A DNA stretch of 64,000 bases. Origin: Linyphia triangularis. Lineage: Eukaryota; Arthropoda; Arachnida; Araneae; Linyphiidae. The position numbers were made by a program, and so were the translations under genes. Within the stretch, counting starts at the first letter, position 1; each line of letters opens with the position of its first letter. The notes beneath the pieces are model-generated. The model had not been told where the DNA came from. It worked only from the letters and a program-made list of their open reading frames with translations, and did not search any database. Positions 25,026 to 37,078 of this stretch are shown one piece after another. The stretch spans positions 49,182,569 to 49,246,568 of the forward strand of contig OZ021723.1 in assembly GCA_963978545.1 (NCBI GenBank), given 5' to 3'.

Positions 25026-25536
25026 ACCATTGCAATCGATGCTTCGCATTCTGTGAAGTGATGTTCGGCTTGTGAGCGGCTGCACGACCATGGAATCTCA
25101 AGTCTTTTAACTCTCGACAGACAGTCCTGCTGCTAACACTAACGCCTGATGAACTTTGGAACTCCTGAGAAATTTCCACCAACGAGGACTTGCGATTTTG
25201 TTTCACTACCCTTTTCAGAGTTCTGCGGCTGCGTTCACCAAGTGTTTTCGGCCTACCGGTTCGTTTTTCTGCCCTTTTCACTGCATCGGCGTTTCCACTT
25301 CACAATTACATCACTCACAGTGGATTTAGGCTTCTGTAGAATGTCCGCAATCTCACAAACTGATTTCCTACAAAGGTGGCATCCCACTATTCTGCCACGA
25401 TCAAACTCACTAAGCTCTTTTGACTTACTCATTGCCTCACAAACGCATAAATACAATCTGACAAACCACTACCAACACTTTTATAGCTTTCAATTACTTA
25501 TCAAATTGCGTCACTCGCCAGAACCACTTTTTTAAG

Positions 25537-25566
25537 GGGTGTCCGGATACTTTTGGCCAGATAGTG
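25537..25566 (-). repeat. right TIR of the second Tc1-like element
   Basis: Exact 30-base inverse of 22109-22138. TA follows at 25567-25568. Confidence 0.96.
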
Positions 25567-25568
25567 TA

Positions 25569-27581
25569 TATAATGAGAAGTAATTTCAGTCAAATAAAGT
25601 TATATTTTTTCTACACCTAGCCAATTCAATGAATAATTTTAGATTTGCTTTAATTAAAATGACAAAACAAAAATTTAAATAACAACTAAATCTAATCAAA
25701 AATGACCCCCTTTCTCCAACTCAAATGTCCTGGGGTTTTTTTTTTTTTTTGTTTTTTTTTAATTGTACTGTAGTGAAAGAATTGGCTTAAATATCCCAGT
25801 ATAACTGCTGTTACTTTAAGTTGAATTTAAACAGATAATCAAGTAAAACGTTTAACAAAATCATACTAAAAGACAAGAACAAACTATGGAAAATACAACG
25901 CTTTTGTACATAACAACAAAATTTTATGGACAAAGTCAGATTAATTAACTTATAAATATATTAATGTTATAAAATTTAGAAATGTAATGCCATTTCAAAT
26001 ATTTGTACCCTCTAATTTAATTGAAAAAATATATATGCATTTTGCTGTATGAAAATCAGTTTAAATAATATAAAGGTAGTTTTAATCAATAGGCTCATAG
26101 TTGGAAAATACAATAAATCCTCGTTTAAAAAAAACTTTTAATTTGAAAGATATATTTGTGCTAGTCTTGCCAATTACACTATCATTAAAGAATGTTTTTA
26201 CCCATTTCATTACTGATTGAATATAATAAACATGATTTTACCTAATTTTTCTTCTACAGACACTGTGTAACAAGTCTTCTTTGCGGTATGATAATTAATA
26301 GGATTAAAATTTTCCATTCCCGACCAAGGTCGGCAAAAGGTAGCTAGCTATCTGCGATCCAAATAATTAATGCATCAAAAGCATTTGAAGCAAACTTGCA
26401 AATGTTACGCTGTTTCCGTTCCTTTCGACAAAGGTAATTAAATCCGGACTTTCATTAACTTTCAACAAACCGTTTCCTGAACAAACGGAATAACTTAGGC
26501 AAGTATAAGTTCACTCGTAGATACAAATATCACCAGGTCCCTTTCTATTGTCCTGAACTCATTCCATACCGAAAACACATACATATGCATTTCCTCTTGT
26601 ACGATTCTTCCTTATCTTAATAATTTCTATGCCGATTTTGATTTTGTTGCTGTTGAACTCCACAACGTTGCATTCACCGAATATACGTACGAGAAATAAA
26701 CTATCGCAGCAAAATTTACTATTCACAAACAGAGATTTCGAACAGCGTTCGCTCGTAAAATCTCTAATATACATTTCGGCTCATTCCGCTTAATGGGCAT
26801 GAGGTAAACCTACATTATTACTTTGTAGAATAATATAGAAACCTTCGACTTCAAAAAGATTCACAAAGTAATGGAGCTCTTTATTTATTCTTTCTGAATC
26901 ATATTAACCTTCCACAAAACCATTTCATATGCAAATGATATTTACGATAACTTCGTTAGTTTTAAATGAAACAAACAGAGACGATGGGAACGTTTGATAT
27001 TCAGATGGAATGAAATTTCAAGTAAATTTTGTAGTTCGTGTTCTCAACTCAAAAAATTAAATATGTGCCTTTATATATGAGAATTTTATTAAACCTTGAA
27101 AGTATTTTAATAAGCTAAGATAGACTAGTAATTAAAACACATTATTGTAGAAAGATATTTACAATCAGAAAAAGCATTATCTGTTGTTTTTACAAAATAG
27201 TTAAACAAGAGTTTTTAAATTATTGTAGTCCAATTATTTACTTTAAGGAATATAGTAAAAAGCTAGCTAAGACTATATAGCTGAGCTAAATCTACTCAAA
27301 CTAATTCATGTTAATTATTTTAGAAAAAACGTTAAAAAAAATAACCTATGTTTCCAAAAATCCGAGCTAAAATAAGTATCGAGAAAAATAAGAAGTTAGA
27401 TTATTTTAGAAGTTTTAATTTTTATTAACTAAAAAAATTGTAAGCTCCATTATTAAACTACTTCATATTAATTTTTTTGAGAAACGTTTTTAAAAATATA
27501 GTCTATGTATAAACAATTCCAGGCCAAAATTATTATCCAAGGATAAGAAGTTATTCTATTTAAGAGTTCCGATGTTACATA
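25569..27581. other. A+T-rich stretch, slightly G+C-richer at 26280-26800
   Basis: No gene identified. The 26280-26800 part is less A+T-rich and has a 71-codon minus frame (26559-26774) with no motif. It might be conserved non-coding DNA, but nothing visible proves it. Confidence 0.45.
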
Positions 27582-27899
27582 CAAGGTGATTATAATTCAA
27601 GTTCAACTTTCAAAAATCTATAAAAAGAAGAACCATTAGTCAGACTCAACTGAAATTTTACCTGAATATATACACTGAGGGATGTTATGACATAAGAACA
27701 AATAGTTCTAATTAGTTTTTTTTTATATACCATACCATTTCTCATTTTGTGCCTGTATTTAGATCAAATTTCAGGTACTTTTAGTCAGACTCAACTGAAA
27801 TTTTACCTGAATATATACACTGAGAGATGTTATGACATAAGAACTGGCTATTTTTTGTACAGATTTTTTTTAAGTTGAACTTTAACTATATTCATCCTG
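27582..27899. mobile_element. MITE-like element with internal duplication
   Basis: The left end CAAGGTGATTATAATTCAAG and the reverse complement of the right end (CAGGATGAATATAGTTAAAG) are imperfect inverted repeats, both running into GTTCAACTT. Inside are two 64-bp direct copies (27636-27699 and 27781-27844), so the element has a partial duplication. Total about 318 bp, non-coding. Target duplication not resolved. Confidence 0.6.
27636..27844 (+). repeat. two direct 64-bp copies
   Basis: Copies at 27636-27699 and 27781-27844, both TTAGTCAGACTCAACTGAAA through GACATAAGAAC, with one mismatch (GAGGGATG against GAGAGATG). Offset 145 bp. The near identity shows the duplication is recent compared with the element's diverged ends. 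Confidence 0.9.
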
Positions 27900-28153
27900 C
27901 AATTATCATTAACAAATAAAGAAATATTAGAGCTCCATTATATGTGTGATTCTCATATGTCTTAAAAAATCTTTGTAACAGCGTATTTCCTCTATTTATA
28001 TATTTAATGTATACGTTATGTTTATATTTCCATGTCCCCTTTAACATCTAAATTTAATGTATCCGTTACATGGTTGTTGCCTCTTCTTTCACCCGCTCGG
28101 CTGAGGAAAAATCAATCAGGTCTGTGCTACAGTCTAGTTTAATCAATTTTATG

Positions 28154-28912
<759 letters not shown>

Positions 28913-29007
28913 ACAACTGTTAGTTTTAACAACTGTTAGTTTTAACAACTGTTAGTTTTAACAACTGTTAGTTTTCTAACAGTTGTTAAAACTGTTAGAA
29001 AACTAAC
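28913..29007. repeat. 16-bp tandem repeat ending in an 18-bp perfect hairpin
   Basis: Four units of ACAACTGTTAGTTTTA from 28913 to about 28975. Immediately after, the motif appears inverted, so AGTTTTAACAACTGTTAG (28954-28971) and CTAACAGTTGTTAAAACT (28976-28993) form a perfect 18-bp stem with a TTTT loop. A second small hairpin follows (GTTAG-AAAA-CTAAC, 28994-29007). Each unit holds CAACTG, which fits both the E-box CANNTG and the Myb YAACKG consensus. Confidence 0.9.
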
Positions 29008-29390
29008 ATAACTTCTTAAAAATTATTCATTTGAGGATTGATTAATTAAAAATTAATAAAGGATATAATTCTGCACCAATCATAGTTCAATTTGAAATTT
29101 ATTGAAAATTTTAAATTTAAGGACAAACGATACACAATGATTTGATATAAGAAACCGACTACAATTGAAAATTTAATTGAAATATTTTTTTTTATATAAT
29201 TTTGGTTTTAAAATTGTTTAAAACTACTAGTTTTTTTTATAAAAACGTCAAGATTCAAAATTAAGTTAAAATTCAATTATTGCATTGATAAGTTAGATCC
29301 CAGTAGGTTTTTGTACCACATTATACTCTTATAATTAGTTAATTCAAACTGAATTTTTCGATGGGAATTGCGGAGATATACCAACTTCTG

Positions 29391-29496
29391 TGGGCCCGCA
29401 TGAAAGTTTTAACACGGTTTAAAAGTGGTGGATCGCTTTTCGCCCCGTGTGAAATTCTCCATTCAAAATACATTAGTGAAACTTTCTGCGGGCCCG
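29391..29496. repeat. G+C-rich inverted repeat
   Basis: TGGGCCCGCATGAAAGTTTT at 29391-29410 pairs with AAACTTTCTGCGGGCCCG at 29479-29496 with one base unpaired. The surrounding 29360-29560 block is unusually G+C-rich and repeats CGTGTGAAA-type phrases. It is probably the core of a dispersed MITE, with outer ends not resolved. Confidence 0.6.
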
Positions 29497-29550
29497 TACT
29501 CACACCCGCGTCCGCACCGTGTGAAAGAGGCCTTAGGATTGTGTCGCCCC

Positions 29551-30629
29551 TCTCCCTCAAGACCGTAATAAAAGTAAATATTGAATATTCTAAAGTGCGT
29601 TTTTTTTTTGTTTTTTTTTAGCTAAGAATAATTTACATCTTTGATTAATTTATTACTACAAGGGTTTTAAAGTTAAGAAAATACAAAGACATTACTTTCA
29701 TGTTATAGGATTTTCAGCAAAAGACATTAATCAACATTTCAACATTTACAAATTCCGATTATAAATTATGAATATTTTCTAAAGCCATGGTCATGCTAAG
29801 ATTACTTTACCATAAGTACATTTTTAAAGATACTGCTGGTTTTTCTTTGATTATGATTTCTATTAGTAGTTTTAAAAAAAATATCATCAATAGAAACAAA
29901 TTTAGGTGAACGCACAAATGGAGCCAAATATATTTCTTTCCTTTAGACAAACGATAAACTTATTTCAAGGTATACAAAGTCATGAAATTCTTATATGGAG
30001 ATTAAATTAAATGCATATAACATCAACATCAGCGGGATCTCAAAAACGTATGTGTTTATATTACATTTTACATCTTCAATAAGCATCCATGATATAATCG
30101 AAAATTATTCTTCAAAAATAGAAAACTAGAAAGATTAAATTTTCAATGACATGTGATCCCCGAGCAGATTTCAATGAATTCTTGACTTTTTCATCATGAA
30201 ATCGAAGTAGCTTTTAAAAATATGAACAACGAATCATTTTAGAAACCAAAATGTGTTTACAAAGAAATGATTTTTTCGATAGGATTTTTACGAAGGATCG
30301 TACTCTCATAGTATCCATAAAAAAAAATTATAATTCTATTCATCACCCACTCAATAGACAATTTTATATCTACTATGAATCATATTCGACTATTTCCTTT
30401 CAACTCCAAACAAAATTACTAAAAAAATGGCAAGTCTTTATAGTACATCTTCACTAATTTTTCGTTATAAAATAGCTTTTAATATCTTGATAGTATTTGC
30501 TTAAAATAATTAGAAGAATGCATCCTTAGATTACGTATTTAAAATAAGAATTAATACATCCATGATAAACGCAAAAAACTTCATCACATTTTAAGGGAAA
30601 AAAGAAAATGAAACTAAGGCAAATTTCGT
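29551..30629. other. A+T-rich stretch without a recognisable gene
   Basis: One 68-codon frame (30251-30457 plus) without motif. Nothing else is seen. Confidence 0.55.
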
Positions 30630-31327
30630 ACAAATTTCAATTAAAGTACTGGTGACTGTATTTAAATTTGACATTTATTGGGGTAATTTATCGTTTTCGT
30701 TTTCATATTTTCATTGGTTTAAAAATAAAAGTGTGGTTATATTTTTGGCTATAATTATTACATTAGCCAAAAACAACCGCCCAATGGGAAAATTGATGAT
30801 ACGGTTGTCAATAATTCTCGCATTCTATCTTGTAAGTAAAACAAAGGAGAAACAGTTGTTGATGGGCAATGCTCAAGGAAGAACTCTGTGTTAAAGACAC
30901 TCGTTTTCCAAGCCTTTATTGTCAACTTTGTTCGCTTTTACTGGATTTCTACAGGAATTTCGGAGGTGGGGATGTTTACAGCAACTGAAAAGTTATTACC
31001 ACAGATAATTTGTCCACAGAAAAGAGCTGTTTTTTGGCAATTGCAGAAAATCTTAAATTTTTCAATGGAAGCTACCTTATACTTATGCGTGATTTTGACG
31101 AAAACCTTAATGACCCGTCTTATGGCCACCACTAACCTGTACATAAAATTTGAAAATTGTAGGCTAATCCAATTGGCAACTAACCACAGACGGACAGCCA
31201 TACTTAAATTTTTTCAAGACCGCTTTCTTAAAATCAGCATGTTCCAAAACGTGTATAATTTTTTTTAAATTTCATTTTTTAACCGAATTCAATACTTTCA
31301 TTACTCTATTTCACATATAGGGTGATT
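30630..31327 (-). repeat. dispersed repeat, copy 3 of 3 (inverted)
   Basis: The reverse complement aligns with copies 1 and 2: core GGTTTTCGTCAAAA at 31093-31106, TTTTGGAACATGCTGATTTT, and GAGTAATGAAAGTA just before an AACCGAATTC-like segment. At the other end it keeps GAGCATTGCCCATCAAC and TGAAAATATGAAAAC. The 126-codon plus frame at 30888-31268 and the 87-codon minus frame are inside it and are not supported by the other copies. Confidence 0.75.
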
Positions 31328-31498
31328 GAAATAAAATCCTTTAAAACTTTGCAAACAACAGGACTCAAATTCGTGCTTGTAAAGCTTTACAATTTATTTT
31401 ATAAAGTAATATTGTGTATTAATTTCTGTAAATTAGTTTTCATTTATTATAATACAGAAGAAGAAGAATTTTTGACCTAATGGGCATATTAGTTTGAA

Positions 31499-31530
<32 letters not shown>

Positions 31531-31753
31531 GATATTCTCGCAAACTTGTAAGAATTTCCATTAATGTTAAACAAATAAATCTGTATATTAGGCCATGTAA
31601 GCTAAATATGTAAGCAAGGATGATAAATAAAAGAAAATTATATAAAAAAGAAATACGTGAAGAAATAAAGACAAACATTAAGTAATTACTGTAATTGTTG
31701 GAACCAAATTTGTTTCAAGTAAAATAACTTTACATTCTCCAGTTTCCACAAAT
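31328..31753. other. spacer with a (TAA)10 array
   Basis: Ten TAA units at 31501-31530. The Ile-rich minus frame across it is an artefact of the repeat. No gene. Confidence 0.7.
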
Positions 31754-32110
31754 TCATCGCCCCACATATAATATTGACTGACTCAAATGTCCAAAAATCG
31801 TTTTCAAAACACTGGGAACTTTCTCCAGGTCTTTGTATTTTCTTTTACTGTTTCCAAAACAACGTACCAAGTGGGCTGTCTTGTGCTTCAAAATGGGCAT
31901 CAACAAATCGAACTTTCTTTCCAAAACTGCTGACTTCGTCGCTGCAGCCCATAATACGGAGAACCTCAATACACTGTGATCTGTCCAACTGGATGCTTCT
32001 ACCAAAGACAGGCCGGAAAAATATTTTTCACGGAGAATTACAAAAGAGAACATATTTCAGCAACGCCAGCGAAACACGGTCGTGGAGAATATTTTTTCTC
32101 TATTATTTCG
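31754..32110 (-). other. G+C-richer block open on both strands
   Basis: A plus frame of 115 codons (31774-32121) and a minus frame of 99 codons (31754-32053) overlap. In a second minus frame the reading IQLDRSQCIEVLRIMGCSDE, VSSFGKKVRFVDAHFEAQ and so on is also open and has the most protein-like composition, with stops. No family is recognised. It could be a decayed transposon gene. A short phrase (TTTGTATT-CTTTT-ACTGTTTCCAAAA) recurs near 48806-48835. Confidence 0.25.
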
Positions 32111-35100
32111 TTCTTTTATAGAACAGGAAATAGAAAAATGAAACGCAATTTGTAAAAAAGATTCTTTCATTTATTTGTGTATGTATATGAAACAATTGTT
32201 TGACACTACTATTTTTTAGGAAACACGATGAATTAATGCTTGTTAAATGTCTAATTATCACTTTGTTTTTTACAAAATAGCATTTGACATTAATAAATTA
32301 TAAAATCTTGTTAGATGTTTAATATTTTATCCATCCTCCATTTTAATTCTCTAAGATGTGTTTCAGGCTCATTAAATAATATAGATTAAATTAATGCAAC
32401 AATGAAATTAATATTGGAATTATTTTTTAACTTAAAATCCTTTTAGTGATATTTTACTTATACTTACTATGATAAGTGAAGAATTAGTCACTCGGCTGTA
32501 ATATTACATTCATATTGTATAATATCTTAGTTCAGTAAAAATATATTTTTGGAACTTTGCTTTAGCATGGTTTTAACTTTACAAAACATATTTTTAAAAG
32601 TTTATTTCTACCTACTGCTTGCATATTCTAATTCTACATAACGTTGCTAGTGAAATTATGTAGGGAAAAAGCCACAAAATTGAACTATGTATATTACTTG
32701 GATTAGAGAAAGTAATTGTGTAATGTTTTATATTCAGTTGTTGATTGGAATATGTTTTGTTTGATTAAATTTTTAGTGGAGTTAAAATAAAAATTAACAG
32801 CACACATATTTTTGATATTAAATGACTTTTGACAAATCGAAGTTACATATAACGACTACCCCCGTAACTATAAAACTTAAAAGAAAATTCATGGATTCCA
32901 ATCTCGAAAAAAAAATTATTTTAAAATGTGTATTATTTTTGTAAATAAACAGGGTTTCGTTTAAATAATTACTTATCGATTGGTTTACTTGATTTTTGCA
33001 CTGCATTTAAAGTTCTTTTCTTATATTTTTGACGTTAAAATTTGACTACATTAAAAATTGGTTATGTTTCATGAGCTCAAAAAAATTTTTAACCGGGATT
33101 ATACCCAATCAGTAAATGAAAATGAAAATTTCTCTACGCTAATAGGAAACTACAGATGAAGTAGGTTGAGTAAATATAACTGTCATTCCCAAATGTTTAA
33201 AAGTTTAAGAAGCACTTTCTTTTGTTCTAATACATTGCAATGAATGTTAAAAAAATTTCAGAATATAATACTTATAATTTGACAAAAAAATTATTTTTTC
33301 TGTTATGAAACTACTATGCTAAAAATTTACAGGTATCATGCATGCTTTGCAACCCGAAATTTTTAACTTAAATCCACAACTAACTACATTTCTCTCATTT
33401 CTGCTCGTGGTCAAAGAAATGCTCTGAAAGAGTCAGTTGCCAAGCAGAAATCACATTCATAATGTCTGACCATGTTAAATGATAGATACTGCTGTGTCAA
33501 AAATGTAAATACCACAACTTTAAAATTTGTAAGCATCATGTTCTTCTTAAGCTATCCCTCTGCCCAATCTCATGCTTCGTATATCCATGGGTGACAGTAT
33601 CCAATATCAAGTTTACAACACTGAAAAAAAAGAAGAGAGAGGAAACAGATGCTCAATCCCAATAGAGATATTTAGTGTGAGAAATCTCTACCTAATATAC
33701 CCACCCCCTCCCTCTCCCCCAACAACGTTTTTATTTTAGAAAAATATCGAGTAAGGGAGAAATTATGAAAAAATCGCATGTTTAGCATTATTGAAAAATG
33801 ATGTGTATTAAATTTATCTTCATACATCAAACGTATCTAAGTATAAGACTCTATGAACTAAGACATTTCTGAAAAATGAAGAATTTGTCAAATTTATAGT
33901 ACTTGGTAATTGTTTTGCGATGTATCATAACAAATGATAGTACGTTTAGATTCTTTAGAAGAATTTCCCATAGAAACTTGCCATTTTTAAAGAATAAACA
34001 TTCAATTTTAAAAAGCATATTTAAATATATATATATATATATTATTTTTGTAAATTGTGCGAAGATTAAGTAAGGGAGTTGAATAGGTCTTCTAAGATAA
34101 AGAATAAAAAATAACTTTATTATTTTTAGTGAAAAAAATTATCAAAACCGTTACAAATAGCGAATTGAATTTTTTTTTTAAATTAATATAATCGATATCA
34201 TTCAAAGACTTACCTTAAAAGGATTAAAAATAATCAGTAAAATAAAGCTTTATGAAAAAAATTGGAATTTCTTTAAATTCAATCTAACTTAATTTTATGC
34301 ATGGACATTATTTGAATCTATATTAGTAATAAACGTAATAAAATTAATCACTTAGGCATATCAAATTAAAAAAAAGTCTTACAGAGGGTGTAAGTAGATT
34401 GTTCTATTATCTATAGATGTCATTTTTATAAGTACCTCTGTTCAGTATAAACACTAACACATTAATATTCTAGTTTCAACATGATTTTATTAAATTTTTG
34501 CTTTCATTAATGACAAATTTTACAATCTCCTTATTTGCAGTTTCCTAAACTTATAGTTTGGGCATAATCAAATATTCCATGAATATATAATTACTTACGT
34601 ATATTTGCCTTCAAATATAGTCAATAACCATCTTATTTACATACATTTGCGTTATAATAAATTCAAAATGATTCTTTCATAAAAAAAGCCTGTTGTTTTT
34701 TCTTATTGCTGCATACAATTTCCCAGGTAAAACTAAATTTTACCCTTTATAATATCAACAGATAAAATAGAAATTCATCAGTTATACCAACAATATAGAC
34801 TAAACAATCATTTTTAGATTGAAACACAAAAATGGCTTAATAATATAATCTCACTGTTTAATTATTTATACAAACCCCTTAGCTTGAAAAAGGCTCATTA
34901 ATTGTAAAAATTGATAAATTTCTACCCAGATTTACTTATTTTATTAAAAAAGGAGAGCGAATTGTAGTTTTGCAACGTAGATTTTATTCTTCTTCTCGAG
35001 ACAATTTTATTTATCTCAAAAATGCTAAGTTCATCATGTATATTAGAGGGAATAGAGTACAGAAACTTCATTTAACGAAGCACATTTTTTATTCTTTATA

Positions 35101-37021
35101 TATAGATGGAAACTTTCAATTTAGCTAAGACATTATAAAACGCAAGCAGCGGTCAACGCGACCGTTCTTAAAAGTTCTTGATCCTCTCTCCCTCCAATGA
35201 TTTTTTTTTCCCTCGATGGTTCCATGAAGATTGTCCCTCCTTGGCACGCACATTGCCTTAATTAGTGACCAAGAAGTACAAAAGGCAATTGTAATCTTCT
35301 TTGATTTAGGGAATTGTGCATTATTTAGTTGAAAGCAAGTGCCAAGTTTAATATTCTGAGACGCAAGTATTTTACACCTTTAAATCAAATTATCAAGTAG
35401 AATGAAATGAGCAATTTGATTTAATGAACTTTTTAAACAGAATCGTAATGTGTATTTAAGTAAACACAGTTTCAATTTTTTTTAATCTTGTCCATTAATT
35501 AGAATATGTTTTGTTTATTGTGGACGTAAGTTGAGTATTTCTGTTTGAGTTTGATGTCAAATCACATATGTGAAAACATAACTATAGTAAGAAACTTTTT
35601 TGTTGTTATTTTTTTTCCTATAAAGTGTACGCTCAACTCAATTTTTTTCCCAAAACTTCCGTTTATTTAAAAATTTTAGTTCCTATTTGTCTTTTTGTTT
35701 ATGGTTATCTATTCAAATTCAACTTTACAAATTAAAAGGTGAGTATAGTGAATTTGAAAATAGTTATTTCCTGAATTTGTGCGTATTGACTCAATTTTAC
35801 TCTAAGTCATTGATTGAAATTAAAGAAGTAATGTACAGCAATATTGCTGACTTTAACATTGATTATATGCTTGGGAAGGTTTCAGTAAAACTTCCCAACC
35901 CCATTCTGCACCAAGAGTTATTTACAGTAAACCGCATCAAAATACAGCAACCATAAATAATTCTCTTGCTAGCATAATAAAAATGGCACTGTTACCATTT
36001 GTTGGCAAAAAACACCTTGGCCCAAAATCCGCACCGAAGTTAGAAATCTAGCCAGGTTGTCTTTACACCGTAATACAAGTTCTTCAATAGGGCAATATCT
36101 AAACTATAAATACAAATATATTATATTTTAACATCTGGAGTATAACGATCGCTTATTTTGTAAGTTACGATGATCTGAAATTATATATCTTGTCATGAAA
36201 CAAAGCACCTATCTGCTTTCATTCCATTTTAACACAGGCATAACAAAAGAAATTTCTGCTATAAAACAGAAAGATTTAAAATGTTTTATTTTTAAGGCAA
36301 ATAAGCATTTAGCTACCTAAAACAATTTTATAGTTCTTTATATAATAAATTATAGACTTGGAAGATTTCTTTTATGCCACTCTTCAAAGATGTTAAAAAC
36401 ATATTGGGTTTTAAAAGTTGAAGTTATTAAAATATCGTTCTACACATTCATAGTGACACTTACATGTTATCTAATTAGAAATTCCAATTGAGCTTCAATT
36501 TCGTTCTCATGCTTATTAAAGAATGACTTTTCACAGAATTTAAGACTGAATAAATTTACTTAAACTAGTGGAAGAATCCATTAAATTAAAAATGCTTAGA
36601 ACTATTTTAAAAAGTTCATTAAAAGCATAATGCTGATTATAAAGTAATCACAAGTTATTAGTATAAGAATATTTGTGAGTCAGCTAATTATTTAGAAATT
36701 TAGATGGACTTTTTGACACTATGATCGTAGTATAATGGCATTCTGTAGATTTTTATACTGTTATAATAATAATCAATTGATTTTTATTTTTCACTTAATT
36801 TTTTCTTTAAAAAAAATACAACATTTTTAATTTTCTACTCTAGGATCATCTGAATTTCTTTCGGGTGAAGTTCAAGGTGATATTTCCCCATGCTTCAAGT
36901 AAATGAAAATTGAAAAGTGGAAGGAATACAACGTACACAAAATGATAACGGAATATACATCGAAGAACAAGTCATCAAAAGAAAATGTTCATGAAATTGT
37001 ATAGTAATAGTCTCTATAATT
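32111..37021. other. long A+T-rich stretch without a recognisable gene
   Basis: Short unsupported frames only (for example 32818-33006 minus and 35687-35956 plus). Minor items: a C+T-rich patch at about 33690-33725, a short TA run near 34027-34041, and a G+C-richer patch at 35140-35280 with a small CGGTC/GACCG hairpin. None supports a gene. Confidence 0.5.
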
Positions 37022-37078
37022 AGTAGTTGAAAATAAAGTCTTCGTTTCAAATGAAAGGAAGACTTTATATTTAACTAC
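37022..37078. repeat. 57-bp imperfect palindrome
   Basis: GTAGTTGAAAATAAAGTCTT and the following CGTTTCA pair with TGAAAGGAAGACTTTATATT and the following TAACTAC around a two-base AA loop, with only three mismatches over about 28 bp. The loop is too small for a typical microRNA precursor. A cruciform-forming palindrome or remnant of a fold-back element is more likely. Confidence 0.8.

Larger units (their letters stand above)
22173..25432 (-). pseudogene. Tc1-like DD34E transposase, interrupted by insertion
   Basis: Minus-strand gene from the ATG at 25432 (MSKSKELSEFDRGRIVGCHL) to the TAA at 22173-22175. The order is: helix-turn-helix (CEIADILQKPKSTVSDVIVK), a GRPK linker after one frameshift, a second DNA-binding part (SLVEISQEFQSSSG...SSRTVCREL), then QNAKHRLQWCRT. 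There the 2.2-kb insertion begins. On its far side the protein resumes with [20 protein letters not shown] (first Asp), [17 protein letters not shown], and after a frame change QQDNCSIYTSR (second Asp) and NPIEHLWDELERRL (Glu, 34 residues later). It ends DAKGGPTSY. Other damage: a TAG in the LDWPS-SPNLNP block and the early frameshift. About 340 residues before decay, as usual for Tc1. The catalytic triad is preserved but the gene is dead. Confidence 0.95.
22109..25566 (-). mobile_element. Tc1-like transposon split by a P-like insertion
   Basis: The 30-bp ends at 22109-22138 and 25537-25566 are exact inverted repeats starting CACTATCTGGCCAAAAGTAT. TA flanks them at 22107-22108 and 25567-25568. 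Removing the inner insertion and one 7-bp duplication leaves about 1.23 kb, normal for a compact Tc1 element. The transposase is on the minus strand. Confidence 0.96.

Noticed and set aside
25149..25535. 128-codon plus-strand frame, the longest in the window
   Set aside because: Antisense of the Tc1 DNA-binding domain. No motif of its own.
28913..29007. CRISPR-like regular repeats
   Set aside because: Units are contiguous 16-mers without spacers, and the setting is eukaryotic.
30888..31268. 126-codon plus-strand frame
   Set aside because: Lies within the dispersed repeat, and the corresponding frame is not open in the other two copies.
37022..37078. MicroRNA precursor
   Set aside because: The loop is two bases, too small for normal processing. 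It is better described as a palindrome.
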